8,952 nt of DNA from Clostridiales bacterium (GCA_918241715.1 CAKJYB010000019.1:1-8952); one strand, 5' to 3'; shown: positions 1 to 6,543, counted from the first letter of the stretch. A program made the numbers and translations. The notes: generated by a model not told the origin, from the letters alone.

Positions 1-1
1 T

Positions 2-2017
2 AATGCACCAATGGGGGCGTGTCAGGCTTGCGATGGTTTGGGCGTGCAATTAAATATGTCGCCCGATTTGGTCGTCCCAGATCCATCAAAATCTATTTTG
101 GGCGGGGCAATTGCACCGTGGTCACGTGGGGGCATGCTGACCCAATATGATCACTTGCTGGATGCGCTGCACAGAAAATACAAAATTCCATTGGGCAAGC
201 CGTGGCATACACTAACCGCCGAACAGAAAAATATCGTTTTATATGGCACAGGAGACGAAGCCATCAAAATAAATTGGAACGGATTCGTGTATGAAAAACC
301 ATACGAAGGCGTAATACCAAATCTTGAACGTCGTTGGCGGGAATCTGATTCCGATATGATGCGTGCAGAAATTGCTAAATATCAATCGGAAAAACCATGT
401 CCGGTTTGCCACGGAAAGCGTCTTAATATCCAGGCGCTGTGTGTAAAGATTAATGGTGCAGATATTATCGATGTTTGTGATATGTCTGTGGACGCCAGTG
501 AGCGCTGGTTCAATGATTTGCCAAACCATTTGACCCAAAAAGAAAATGATATTGCACGTGTGATTCTGCGTGAAATCACAAGTCGTTTGCAATTTTTGCA
601 AAATGTTGGATTGGGATATTTGACATTGTCTCGTATGGCGGGAACTTTGTCTGGGGGGGAATCACAACGTATTCGTTTGGCATCGCAAATTGGAAGCGGT
701 CTGTCGGGTGTTTTGTATGTCTTGGATGAACCGTCAATCGGCTTGCACCAAAGCGATAATGATAAATTACTAGATACATTAAAAATGCTGCGTGACAAAG
801 ATAATACTGTTATCGTTGTCGAACATGACGAGGATACAATGCGGGCGGCGGATTACTTGGTGGATATTGGTCGTGGCGCAGGTATCAATGGCGGAAATGT
901 TATTGCGGCTGGGACGCCCGATAAAATTATTAAATGCAAAGATTCGTTGACGGGGCAATATCTGTCGGGAAAGCGTAAAATTGATGTACCAAAAAAACGG
1001 CGTGCTGGGAACGGAAAGTCTATTGTGATTACGGGCGCTCGTGAAAACAACCTGAAAAATATAGATGTTGAATTTCCATTGGGTATGTTTGTCGCACTGA
1101 CGGGTGTTTCGGGTTCGGGTAAGTCGACTTTGTTATTAGATACGTTGTATCCAGCGTTAATGCGGGCATTATATAATTCCAAAATAGAAACCGGTGCACA
1201 TGACGTGATTCGTGGTATGGAAAACGTGGATAAAGTTGTCGATATCGATCAATCGCCAATTGGTCGCACACCACGCAGTAATCCGGCAACATATACCGGA
1301 GTGTTTACGGCAATAAGAGATTTGTTTGCTCAAACGCCAGACGCAAAAGCAAAGGGGTATAATTCCGGAAGATTCAGCTTCAATGTCAAGGGTGGAAGAT
1401 GTGAAGCGTGTGAAGGTGCAGGAGTGAAAGAAATTGAGATGTATTTCTTGCCGGACATAACTGTCCCTTGTGAAGTGTGCCGTGGAAAGAGATACAACAG
1501 AGAAACTCTTGAAGTAAAATATAAGGGAAAGACCATCAGTGATGTACTTGACATGAATGTTGAAGAAGCGTTGAAGTTTTTTGAGAACATTCCATCAATA
1601 AAGAACAAAATCCAAGCCATGTATGACGTTGGACTTTCTTATATAAAACTTGGTCAACCAGCGACGACACTTTCTGGTGGAGAAGCCCAAAGAGTTAAAC
1701 TTGCAACCGAACTTGCAAGAAAAAGCACAGGAAAAACTTTGTATATTATGGACGAACCAACAACAGGTTTGCACATGTTTGATGTGAAAAAACTTATTGC
1801 AATTTTACAACGCCTTGTTGAAGACGGAAATTCCGTTGTTGTGATAGAACACAACCTTGATGTGATCAAATGTGCAGATTATATCATTGACATAGGGCCA
1901 GAAGGTGGAGACGAAGGTGGAACAATTGTTGCAACTGGCACTCCAGAAGAGATTGCAAAAATAAAAGAAAGTTATACAGGCCAATTTTTAAATGATATTT
2001 TAAAAACAAAAAAGTAA
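2..2017 (+). CDS. uvrA: UvrA excinuclease ABC subunit A, 5'-truncated, composite
   Basis: UvrA is the ATP-driven damage sensor of nucleotide excision repair and loads UvrB on lesions. The frame is open from base 2 and begins inside the first zinc module, so about 260-270 N-terminal residues (first Walker A, UvrB-binding domain) lie outside the window. Visible, in order: first zinc cysteines CQAC and CPVC, ABC signature TLSGGESQRIRLA, Walker B LYVLDEPSIGLH, second Walker A GVSGSGKST (1103-1129), second zinc cysteines CEAC and CEVC, signature TLSGGEAQRVKLA, and Walker B LYIMDEPTTGLH. All second-half motifs look intact and the C terminus is normal. The gene is odd in codon use. By my count 24 of 25 arginines before about 1310 are CGN, and 7 of 9 afterwards are AGA. 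CTG leucine is frequent before and absent after. The protein is continuous because the switch falls at a near-universal sequence. The identity is certain, but whether this is one natural gene is doubtful. A bidirectional terminator follows directly. Confidence 0.96.
   Translation, partial: NAPMGACQACDGLGVQLNMSPDLVVPDPSKSILGGAIAPWSRGGMLTQYDHLLDALHRKYKIPLGKPWHTLTAEQKNIVLYGTGDEAIKINWNGFVYEKPYEGVIPNLERRWRESDSDMMRAEIAKYQSEKPCPVCHGKRLNIQALCVKINGADIIDVCDMSVDASERWFNDLPNHLTQKENDIARVILREITSRLQFLQNVGLGYLTLSRMAGTLSGGESQRIRLASQIGSGLSGVLYVLDEPSIGLHQSDNDKLLDTLKMLRDKDNTVIVVEHDEDTMRAADYLVDIGRGAGINGGNVIAAGTPDKIIKCKDSLTGQYLSGKRKIDVPKKRRAGNGKSIVITGARENNLKNIDVEFPLGMFVALTGVSGSGKSTLLLDTLYPALMRALYNSKIETGAHDVIRGMENVDKVVDIDQSPIGRTPRSNPATYTGVFTAIRDLFAQTPDAKAKGYNSGRFSFNVKGGRCEACEGAGVKEIEMYFLPDITVPCEVCRGKRYNRETLEVKYKGKTISDVLDMNVEEALKFFENIPSIKNKIQAMYDVGLSYIKLGQPATTLSGGEAQRVKLATELARKSTGKTLYIMDEPTTGLHMFDVKKLIAILQRLVEDGNSVVVIEHNLDVIKCADYIIDIGPEGGDEGGTIVATGTPEEIAKIKESYTGQFLNDILKTKK
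1270..1330. other. Codon-usage breakpoint inside uvrA (probable chimeric junction)
   Basis: Codon choice changes here from CGT/CGC arginine with CTG/TTG leucine to AGA arginine with CTT/TTG leucine, and base composition drops visibly in GC. The encoded protein shows no break, because the segment encodes the highly conserved RSNPATYTGVF stretch of UvrA. The exact base cannot be fixed by eye. The first AGA of the new style is at about 1316. What is seen is the switch; that it is an assembly or recombination joint is inference. Confidence 0.75.
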
Positions 2018-2038
2018 CCAAATCGGTTACTTTTTTTT
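2004..2038. terminator. Bidirectional intrinsic terminator between uvrA and the minus-strand gene
   Basis: Stem GTAACC (2014-2019), loop AAATC, stem GGTTAC (2025-2030), followed by eight T. The A-rich run before the stem serves as the U-tract on the other strand. The uvrA stop codon TAA lies inside the left stem arm. The stop codon of the convergent minus-strand gene (2037-2039) is formed from the end of the T-tract. Confidence 0.9.
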
Positions 2039-2582
2039 AACGTGTTCTGTCTTGTGTGTTGTCAGCCTGATTCCAACCATTTCTTCTTATTGCTCTTAAA
2101 ACTTTTTGTCTGATTTGTTTTTTGCTTTGTGTTTCTTTTTTCTCTAAATCTTTAGGTGTGTAAGTATTTTTAGAAGGGGTACTCCAAAGTATTGCTTTTT
2201 GCAACAATGCCTTTGGAAGTTCTTCTGCATACTGAGCAGAATTTATTGCTTCTTGTCTGTTGTATTCAAGTCCATGTAGTGAAAAATCAAGCAAATATTG
2301 TGCAAGGGCACTGCAGTCAAACTGATATTGTCTCATGTTTCCGTTGTAATCAGATTTTGTAATTTGCACAGCTTTTTTAATAATAAGCATTGCAAGGTCT
2401 TGCGTCGAAAGGTTTATCATTGTTTGAATAGGTTTGACTCTTTTTACAATATCTCTCATTCTTTTGAGTGTTTTTAAAAACTCTTTGGTTGTTAAAACAA
2501 AAGAATTATTATTGTCAAGAGATTCTGCTAATTGGTCTGCAAGAGAGTTGTATTCCCCCCAACGTTTTATATATGGTTTCAT
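2037..2582 (-). CDS. Hypothetical protein, 181 aa, unrecognised
   Basis: I do not recognise the family. The gene is supported as real by its complete expression signals: AGGAG at 2593-2589 sits 6 bases before the ATG (2582-2580), a consensus promoter lies upstream, and a shared terminator ends it. The predicted protein has no signal peptide or membrane segment. It is rich in charged and helix-forming residues and has a basic C-terminal third with many Lys, Arg and Gln, ending in a polar tail. Two cores, around residues 25-75 and 85-130, look like amphipathic helices. I see no cysteine pair, Walker motif or clear helix-turn-helix. It is convergent with uvrA and divergent from walJ, transcribed alone. 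A small cytoplasmic, possibly nucleic-acid-associated protein is conceivable from the charge, but this is only a guess. Confidence 0.75.
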   Translation of the reverse strand: MKPYIKRWGEYNSLADQLAESLDNNNSFVLTTKEFLKTLKRMRDIVKRVKPIQTMINLSTQDLAMLIIKKAVQITKSDYNGNMRQYQFDCSALAQYLLDFSLHGLEYNRQEAINSAQYAEELPKALLQKAILWSTPSKNTYTPKDLEKKETQSKKQIRQKVLRAIRRNGWNQADNTQDRTR

Positions 2583-2608
2583 ATTTTTCTCCTTTTGGGT
2601 TCGCTTTT

Positions 2609-2637
2609 ATTATAACCGATTTTGGAAAACAAGTCAA
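2609..2637 (-). promoter_or_regulatory. Sigma-A promoter of the minus-strand 181-aa gene
   Basis: Reading the minus strand: -35 TTGACT (2637-2632), a 17-base spacer, and -10 TATAAT (2614-2609). This is five of six plus six of six consensus with ideal spacing. Transcription should start near 2602, giving a leader of about 20 bases that contains the AGGAG ribosome site. Confidence 0.88.
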
Positions 2638-2652
2638 TAGTGGCATGAAAAA

Positions 2653-2681
2653 TTGACTTTGGATGCAAAAAGTTGTAAAAT
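2653..2681 (+). promoter_or_regulatory. Sigma-A promoter of walJ, placing the start at or next to the ATG
   Basis: -35 TTGACT (2653-2658), 17-base spacer, -10 TAAAAT (2676-2681). Only eight bases separate the -10 box from the ATG at 2690, so RNA should begin within a few bases of the start codon and leave no room for a Shine-Dalgarno site. The upstream in-frame ATG at 2663 lies between the two promoter boxes and cannot be in this transcript. Confidence 0.82.
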
Positions 2682-2689
2682 ATCGTGGT

Positions 2690-3472
2690 ATGAAAGTTAT
2701 AAACTTATCTTCTGGCAGTGAAGGCAATTTGACTTATGTTGAAACAGAACATTCACGTATTTTGGTGGATGATGGTCTCTCTTGCAAAGAAACGCAAGAA
2801 AGGCTTAAGTTGATTGGCGTCGATGGAAAAGATCTTGATGCAATTGTTTTGACCCATGAGCATAGCGATCATATAAAAGGCGTCAATGTTTTCAGCAAAA
2901 AATACGATTTGCCTGTTTATGCTCACAACGACGTTTGGCAGGGGCTCTATGACAAATTTGACAAAATCCCAGACAGAAACAAAAAGATTTTTACAGATGA
3001 TTTTGCCATAAACGATTTGATCATTTCACCTGTTGAAGTTCCACATGACGTAAAGTGCTTTGGATTTAGTTTGACGGAAAATGGAAAGAAAATCAGCATT
3101 TTGACAGACTTGGGGCATACAAATGACAAGATTTTTGAAGCAGTCAAAGGAAGCACGTTGATTTATTTGGAAGCAAATCACGATTTGGACATGCTCAAAA
3201 ATTGCGAAAAATACCCTTTTACACTTAAACTTAGGATAGCAGGGCCAAAAGGACATCTTTCAAATGACGCAGCAGAAGAATTTATTGAAAGGCTTGTAAA
3301 GTCAGGAACAAAACAAATTGTGCTTGCACACCTTAGCAAAGAAAACAACTCTCCAGAGTTTGCTTTCAACTACATAACAAAAAAGTTGTCAAAAAATGGC
3401 CTTGTTGAAGGAGAACAATTTAGAATTGATGTCGCCACAACAAAACCATCTACAATGTTTAAATTAAAATAG
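2690..3472 (+). CDS. walJ: WalJ/YycJ-type metallo-beta-lactamase-fold protein
   Basis: A cytoplasmic metallo-hydrolase of the YycJ/WalJ family, linked in Bacillota to coordination of cell-wall growth and DNA replication, with likely nuclease-type chemistry. The 260-aa length matches the family. Opening MKVINLSSGSEGN is the family's typical first strand. Metal motifs: THEHSDH (residues 55-61), VPHD with H119, LTD with D140, EANHD with H164, GHLSND with H189, and LAHLS with H214. No expected ligand appears missing. I chose ATG 2690 over ATG 2663 for two reasons: family alignment begins here, and the promoter's -10 box lies between the two. There is no ribosome site, consistent with a leaderless mRNA. 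In many Bacillota walJ sits behind walRK. Here it stands alone, divergent from an unknown gene and closed by its own terminator. The family call is strong; the cellular role is by homology. Confidence 0.92.
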   Translation: MKVINLSSGSEGNLTYVETEHSRILVDDGLSCKETQERLKLIGVDGKDLDAIVLTHEHSDHIKGVNVFSKKYDLPVYAHNDVWQGLYDKFDKIPDRNKKIFTDDFAINDLIISPVEVPHDVKCFGFSLTENGKKISILTDLGHTNDKIFEAVKGSTLIYLEANHDLDMLKNCEKYPFTLKLRIAGPKGHLSNDAAEEFIERLVKSGTKQIVLAHLSKENNSPEFAFNYITKKLSKNGLVEGEQFRIDVATTKPSTMFKLK

Positions 3473-3494
3473 GAGTCGTCGACTCCTTTTTTTT
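3471..3494 (+). terminator. Intrinsic terminator of walJ
   Basis: Stem AGGAGTC (3471-3477), three-base loop GTC, stem GACTCCT (3481-3487), with a run of eight T ending at 3494. The walJ stop codon TAG (3470-3472) overlaps the left arm. This is a very strong, compact hairpin. Confidence 0.92.
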
Positions 3495-3538
3495 ACAAAG
3501 TTTTCTGCCTTTTTTTATTTTTCTACATTTTTCTTTTT

Positions 3539-3566
3539 CTGACAAAATTTTTGTGTGTGAGATAAT
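3539..3566 (+). promoter_or_regulatory. Probable sigma-A promoter of the lipoprotein gene
   Basis: -35 CTGACA (3539-3544), 16-base spacer, and -10 GATAAT (3561-3566) with a TG extension just upstream of the -10 (3558-3559). Transcription would start near 3573, at the AAGGAG ribosome site (3573-3578) or just before it. That gives a very short leader. Confidence 0.65.
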
Positions 3567-3584
3567 GATGTCAAGGAGAGAGAA

Positions 3585-4250
3585 ATGAAGAAAAGACTTT
3601 TGGCAATTGTTTTGCTTTTTTGCGTGCTTTGTTTTGTGGGGTGTGGAAAGAAAACGGAAGAGATTGTGATTGAAAACATGTCCGAACTTACAAAGGATTT
3701 TTTCTTTGGAGAAAATGAAAAATGTTATGCGACGTTGTCTGTTGGCACAAGAGAAAAAGATTATCTTATGGACGGAAAATCGACTCCGAAAACGGATTTT
3801 TCGCTTTTTTGTATAACTTTTTTTGAAGAAAATGTAAAAAATATGATTGTTGTTGAAGTTTCTGTAAATGGACAAAAGAAGATGTATGACATGGAATTCA
3901 ACTCCTTTTCAAATGCTTATATGGTGGACCTTGAAAAGAAAATCTTGCCAGATGACGAAATTGCGTTTGCTTATGAAGGGGAGAGTGTTAGTCTTGCAAA
4001 CTTATCAAAGAATTTTGGGGTAAACTGGAAAGAAGCAATTTCTATTGCATGCAAAAATTTTGAAAAGGCAATAGACGGAGAAATAAAGCATGGGGTTTGC
4101 AGTGCAGAGTTTTATTTAAAAATTTTGGATAAAAGAGCAAACAATTTTGATGATTTTTTCTGGTGCTTTACAATTTTAAACGACAAAAACGAAAGCAAAT
4201 CCATAATTATTTCTACCACAGATGGATCAGTGCTTGCAAAATCAAACTGA
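3585..4250 (+). CDS. Small secreted lipoprotein, unknown function
   Basis: A predicted 221-aa membrane-anchored lipoprotein. Residues 1-19 form a classical signal: MKKR, then a hydrophobic core (residues 5-18), then lipobox FVGC with the lipidated cysteine at C20, followed by GKK. AAGGAG ends 6 bases before the ATG, so the start is firm. The mature part is Lys/Glu rich, soluble-looking and without a recognised domain. The last 25 or so residues (tail ending TTDGSVLAKSN) resemble the terminal strand of PepSY-like modules, which is suggestive only. Two cysteines, one near the C-terminal third (HGVCSAEF) and one in FFWCFT, could pair outside the cell. It is monocistronic or weakly co-transcribed with hflX, whose -35 box lies inside its last codons. 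No function can be assigned beyond surface lipoprotein. Confidence 0.85.
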   Translation: MKKRLLAIVLLFCVLCFVGCGKKTEEIVIENMSELTKDFFFGENEKCYATLSVGTREKDYLMDGKSTPKTDFSLFCITFFEENVKNMIVVEVSVNGQKKMYDMEFNSFSNAYMVDLEKKILPDDEIAFAYEGESVSLANLSKNFGVNWKEAISIACKNFEKAIDGEIKHGVCSAEFYLKILDKRANNFDDFFWCFTILNDKNESKSIIISTTDGSVLAKSN

Positions 4251-4263
4251 AATTTGGTATAAT
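4234..4263 (+). promoter_or_regulatory. Promoter of hflX, overlapping the lipoprotein 3' end, start at the ATG
   Basis: -35 TTGCAA (4234-4239) lies inside the lipoprotein's last codons. It is followed by an 18-base spacer and a perfect -10 TATAAT (4258-4263). Six bases then lead to the ATG at 4270, so the predicted first transcribed base is the A of the start codon or within one base of it. No ribosome site exists, so the mRNA should be leaderless. Confidence 0.78.
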
Positions 4264-4269
4264 TGCATT

Positions 4270-5349
4270 ATGAGCAAACTTCATCAAGTTTTGGAAGAAG
4301 AGATTGAAAGAGCAGTTATCTTTTGTCCAATAGAAAACGAAAGAGACAAGGACTATCAAATCGCTGAAATCAGTAGATTGTCTTTTTCTGCTGGGCTTGA
4401 AGTTGAAAAAGTGTTTACGCAGAGCATTGATGCCTTTAACAGACGAACAATCATGGGAACAGGAAAACTTGAAGAAGTCAGAAACTATATAAGAGACAAT
4501 GATATTGATTGTCTTGTTGTGGACTTTCAGTTGACGGGATCTCAACTTAGAAATTTGGCTGATGAACTTAAAGTGAAAGTTTTGGACAGAATTTTGCTTA
4601 TTATCGACATTTTTGCCTTGAATGCAAGGTCAAGTGAAGGGAAAATTCAGGTTAAACTTGCACAGGACAGATATCTTTTGACAAGGCTTTCTTCCATGAC
4701 CGGAAGTCAAGGACGTTTTGGTGGAAAGGGTGCAGGTATGCGTGGCCCCGGTGAAACAAAACTGGAACTTGACAGACGTAAACTTGAAAAAGAAATTTTG
4801 ACTCTTCAAAACGAAATCGACAAAATCAAAGCAAGCAGAAAACAAAACAAGATTTTAAGAGAGAAAAATGGAATCAAGAGTGTTGTGCTTGGTGGTTATA
4901 CAAACGCAGGAAAAAGTTCCATTTTCAATCTTTTGACAAGAGAAAACATTTATGCCGACGACAAACTCTTTGCCACACTTGACACAACAAGCAGAAGACT
5001 TTTCTTGGGCGACAACGAATTTTGTCTTTTGACTGACACGGTTGGGTTTATAAGCAAACTCCCACATGAACTTGTTGAAAGTTTTTCGGCAACTCTTGAA
5101 GAAGTGAAAGATGCAGATTTGGTTTTGCATGTTGTTGATGTTGCTGACAAATATTATAAGCGCAACATTGAAATCACAAACAAGATTTTGGACGATATAG
5201 GAGCCACAAAAAACAGGCTTGTTATCCTAAATAAAAATGACTTGCTTTCTGGTCCTGTTGAGATTGAAGAAAATCAAATTTTGTTTTCCGTCAAGAAAAA
5301 AGACGGCGTAGAAAAATTAAAAAACGCAATAAGAATTGCACTTAAATAA
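4270..5349 (+). CDS. hflX: GTPase HflX, ribosome-associated
   Basis: HflX binds the large ribosomal subunit and splits stalled or heat-damaged ribosomes in a GTP-dependent way. The 359-aa product has the family architecture. The N-terminal HflX domain includes MGTGKLEEV and the glycine-rich linker with RGPGETKLELDRR. A coiled-coil follows (about residues 165-200). The G domain has P-loop GYTNAGKS (209-216), switch-II region DTVGFISKLPH, the signature SATLEEVKDADL, and guanine-specifying NKND. All catalytic motifs look intact, and the length matches short HflX forms without a long C-terminal extension. Start choice: an in-frame ATG at 4222 overlaps the lipoprotein gene and precedes the -10 box, whereas ATG 4270 starts right after TATAAT and matches the usual N terminus. 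It ends 2 bases before the A-run of a bidirectional terminator shared with the convergent DUF1858 gene. Confidence 0.96.
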   Translation: MSKLHQVLEEEIERAVIFCPIENERDKDYQIAEISRLSFSAGLEVEKVFTQSIDAFNRRTIMGTGKLEEVRNYIRDNDIDCLVVDFQLTGSQLRNLADELKVKVLDRILLIIDIFALNARSSEGKIQVKLAQDRYLLTRLSSMTGSQGRFGGKGAGMRGPGETKLELDRRKLEKEILTLQNEIDKIKASRKQNKILREKNGIKSVVLGGYTNAGKSSIFNLLTRENIYADDKLFATLDTTSRRLFLGDNEFCLLTDTVGFISKLPHELVESFSATLEEVKDADLVLHVVDVADKYYKRNIEITNKILDDIGATKNRLVILNKNDLLSGPVEIEENQILFSVKKKDGVEKLKNAIRIALK

Positions 5350-5351
5350 CC

Positions 5352-5380
5352 AAAAAACTGCACTCCGTGTGCAGTTTTTT
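5352..5380. terminator. Bidirectional terminator between hflX and the DUF1858 gene
   Basis: Stem ACTGCAC (5357-5363), loop TCCGT, stem GTGCAGT (5369-5375), with six A before and six T after, so it can act on both strands. The minus-strand gene's stop TAA (5381-5379) uses the last bases of the T-tract. Confidence 0.92.
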
Positions 5381-5585
5381 ATATATTTTCGTTTATTTTT
5401 TTAAGCAAGAAGTCAAGGTCAACATCATGAACCATGGCTGCTTCTTCTATTGTTTCCATAAGACTTATAGGGCAAGAAATGCAGTGCATTCCAAAGCCAA
5501 GAAAAACTTCTGCCAAGTTTTTGTTTTTCTTTAAAACATCACCGATTGTCATGTCTTTTGTAATTTTTTGTTTTTTGCCTGCCAT
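5379..5585 (-). CDS. DUF1858 redox-disulfide domain protein, 68 aa
   Basis: A small cytoplasmic protein of the DUF1858 family, also described as the hybrid-cluster-protein-associated redox disulfide domain. ITKDMTIGDVL (residues 8-18) is the usual opening. The hallmark FGMHCISCP carries the C35-x-x-C38 pair, and ETIEEAAMVHDVDLD is the conserved helix region. The whole protein is the domain. Start: ATG 5585 has AGGAG (5597-5593) seven bases upstream. A longer in-frame start at 5633 would run through the promoter boxes and is rejected. The domain is often found fused to or beside redox and hybrid-cluster proteins, but no such neighbour is visible here. It is monocistronic, with its own promoter and terminator. 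The family is secure; its thiol role is inferred from the CxxC pair. Confidence 0.92.
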   Translation of the reverse strand: MAGKKQKITKDMTIGDVLKKNKNLAEVFLGFGMHCISCPISLMETIEEAAMVHDVDLDFLLKKINENI

Positions 5586-5604
5586 CTCTTTTCTCCTGTG
5601 CATA

Positions 5605-5633
5605 ATTCTATCACACACATCTTTGTTTGTCAA
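5605..5633 (-). promoter_or_regulatory. Sigma-A promoter of the DUF1858 gene
   Basis: Reading the minus strand: -35 TTGACA (5633-5628), a perfect match; 17-base spacer; -10 TAGAAT (5610-5605). Transcription should start near 5598, directly before the AGGAG site at 5597-5593. Confidence 0.87.
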
Positions 5634-5731
5634 ATTGAGAAGAGAAAAGATTTTGCAAAAAATTTGTCGTTTTTAATCTCATGTTTCTAAAAGAAAAATT
5701 TGAGACATATACAAAACGTAAGGAGATTGAT

Positions 5732-6376
5732 GTGGAAAATATTTCTAAAATTGTTGTGTGCAAACAAAACGGGAGACAAATCGGCTATGTGCTGGACGTT
5801 ATGCTTGACGAAAAATTGAACAAGACGGGCTATTATGTTGTGGACGAACAAACAGAAGCAGAATATTGTTTGCCACTTCAAGATGTTGTTTTGTGTGGAG
5901 AGTGTCTGTTTGTTGAAAGCGAAATGGCGCTTCAAAGTTTTTCCTTTGAAAGAAAAAGTGTGTTTGAAAAACAGGTGTGTGATGAGAAAGGGACAATCTA
6001 TGGCAGGATTGAAAGGATTGATTTTTGTGGTGATAGGTGCATAAAAATTTCAACATGCAAGGGAGAAATTTGTGCCAAAAACATACTGGAAGTTGGGGAC
6101 GATTTTGTCTTTTTAAAGAGCAAAAGAGCAAGAAGAAAAAACATCAAAAAATTGAAACTAGAAAAGGTTTTTGTTGAAAAAGAAGCAAAAATTTTGCAAC
6201 CAGAAAAGGTGAGTTTGTCGGCAAATTTTTATGTTGGAAAATATGCCTGTCAAGATGTTTTTGGCTACAATAATGAACGTGTTGTTTCAAAGGGAGAAAA
6301 GATTACAAAAACTATTTTTGAAAATGTAAAAAAACACAACAAATTAAATGAATTATTTTTTGTTTTGAAAAATTAG
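5732..6376 (+). CDS. PRC-barrel domain protein, two barrels plus C-terminal module
   Basis: A 214-aa cytoplasmic protein with no signal or membrane segment. Residues about 1-65 form a PRC barrel: KQNGRQIGYVLDVMLDE, then a strand-rich stretch to LPLQDVVL. A second, more diverged PRC-like unit covers about 90-140 (DEKGTIYGRIERIDF). After a basic linker (KRARRKNIKKLKLEK), the C-terminal segment has a G-x-x-A/V-x-x-D-V-F pattern and KGEKITKTIF. As far as I recall, this segment also occurs in other Bacillota PRC-barrel proteins. PRC barrels are adaptor folds, known in RimM and photosynthetic H-subunits. The partner here is unknown. Start: GTG 5732 has AAGGAG (5720-5725) six bases upstream and begins exactly at the domain. 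The ATG at 5681 would add 17 residues but has no ribosome site. I found no convincing promoter in the short divergent gap. Confidence 0.8.
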   Translation: MENISKIVVCKQNGRQIGYVLDVMLDEKLNKTGYYVVDEQTEAEYCLPLQDVVLCGECLFVESEMALQSFSFERKSVFEKQVCDEKGTIYGRIERIDFCGDRCIKISTCKGEICAKNILEVGDDFVFLKSKRARRKNIKKLKLEKVFVEKEAKILQPEKVSLSANFYVGKYACQDVFGYNNERVVSKGEKITKTIFENVKKHNKLNELFFVLKN

Positions 6377-6543
6377 CAAAACCCCTGAAAATATCAAAAA
6401 TAGCATTTTTCGGCAATTTTGAAATTTATTTTTTTGATTTTTTTGAAAAATATTTCAAGAATAAATTATTTATAATAATTTTTGTCGATTTTTGTTTGTA
6501 TTTTTAAACCCTTTTGTAGTATTATAAATTACGAGAGGGGACT
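6377..6543 (+). promoter_or_regulatory. AT-rich intergenic region with candidate virB4 promoter
   Basis: This 167-base gap is extremely AT-rich. A possible promoter is TTGTAT (6496-6501), 18 bases, TATTAT (6520-6525); an overlapping TATAAA at 6523-6528 is an alternative -10. A GAGAGGGG ribosome site (6533-6540) precedes ATG 6544. The PRC-barrel gene has no good terminator. Only a loose 7-bp inverted repeat, TTGAAAT (6419-6425) and ATTTCAA (6452-6458), flanks a T-rich stretch. I see no repeats or iterons. Confidence 0.5.

Noticed and set aside
3459..3875. 138-codon minus-strand frame over the walJ terminator and lipoprotein start
   Set aside because: It runs through a strong terminator, a promoter and a signal-peptide gene on the other strand. 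The translation is low-complexity Phe/Lys-rich sequence typical of antisense.
4222..4269. Longer HflX N terminus from ATG 4222
   Set aside because: It overlaps the lipoprotein coding sequence, precedes the TATAAT box and does not look like HflX.
5586..5633. Longer N terminus for the DUF1858 protein starting at 5633
   Set aside because: This segment holds the -35 and -10 boxes and the AGGAG site of the gene itself, and the domain begins after MAGKK.
6377..6543. AT-rich gap as a replication origin or attachment site
   Set aside because: I saw no DnaA-box cluster, iterons, direct repeats or integrase gene. The AT content fits an ordinary promoter region.
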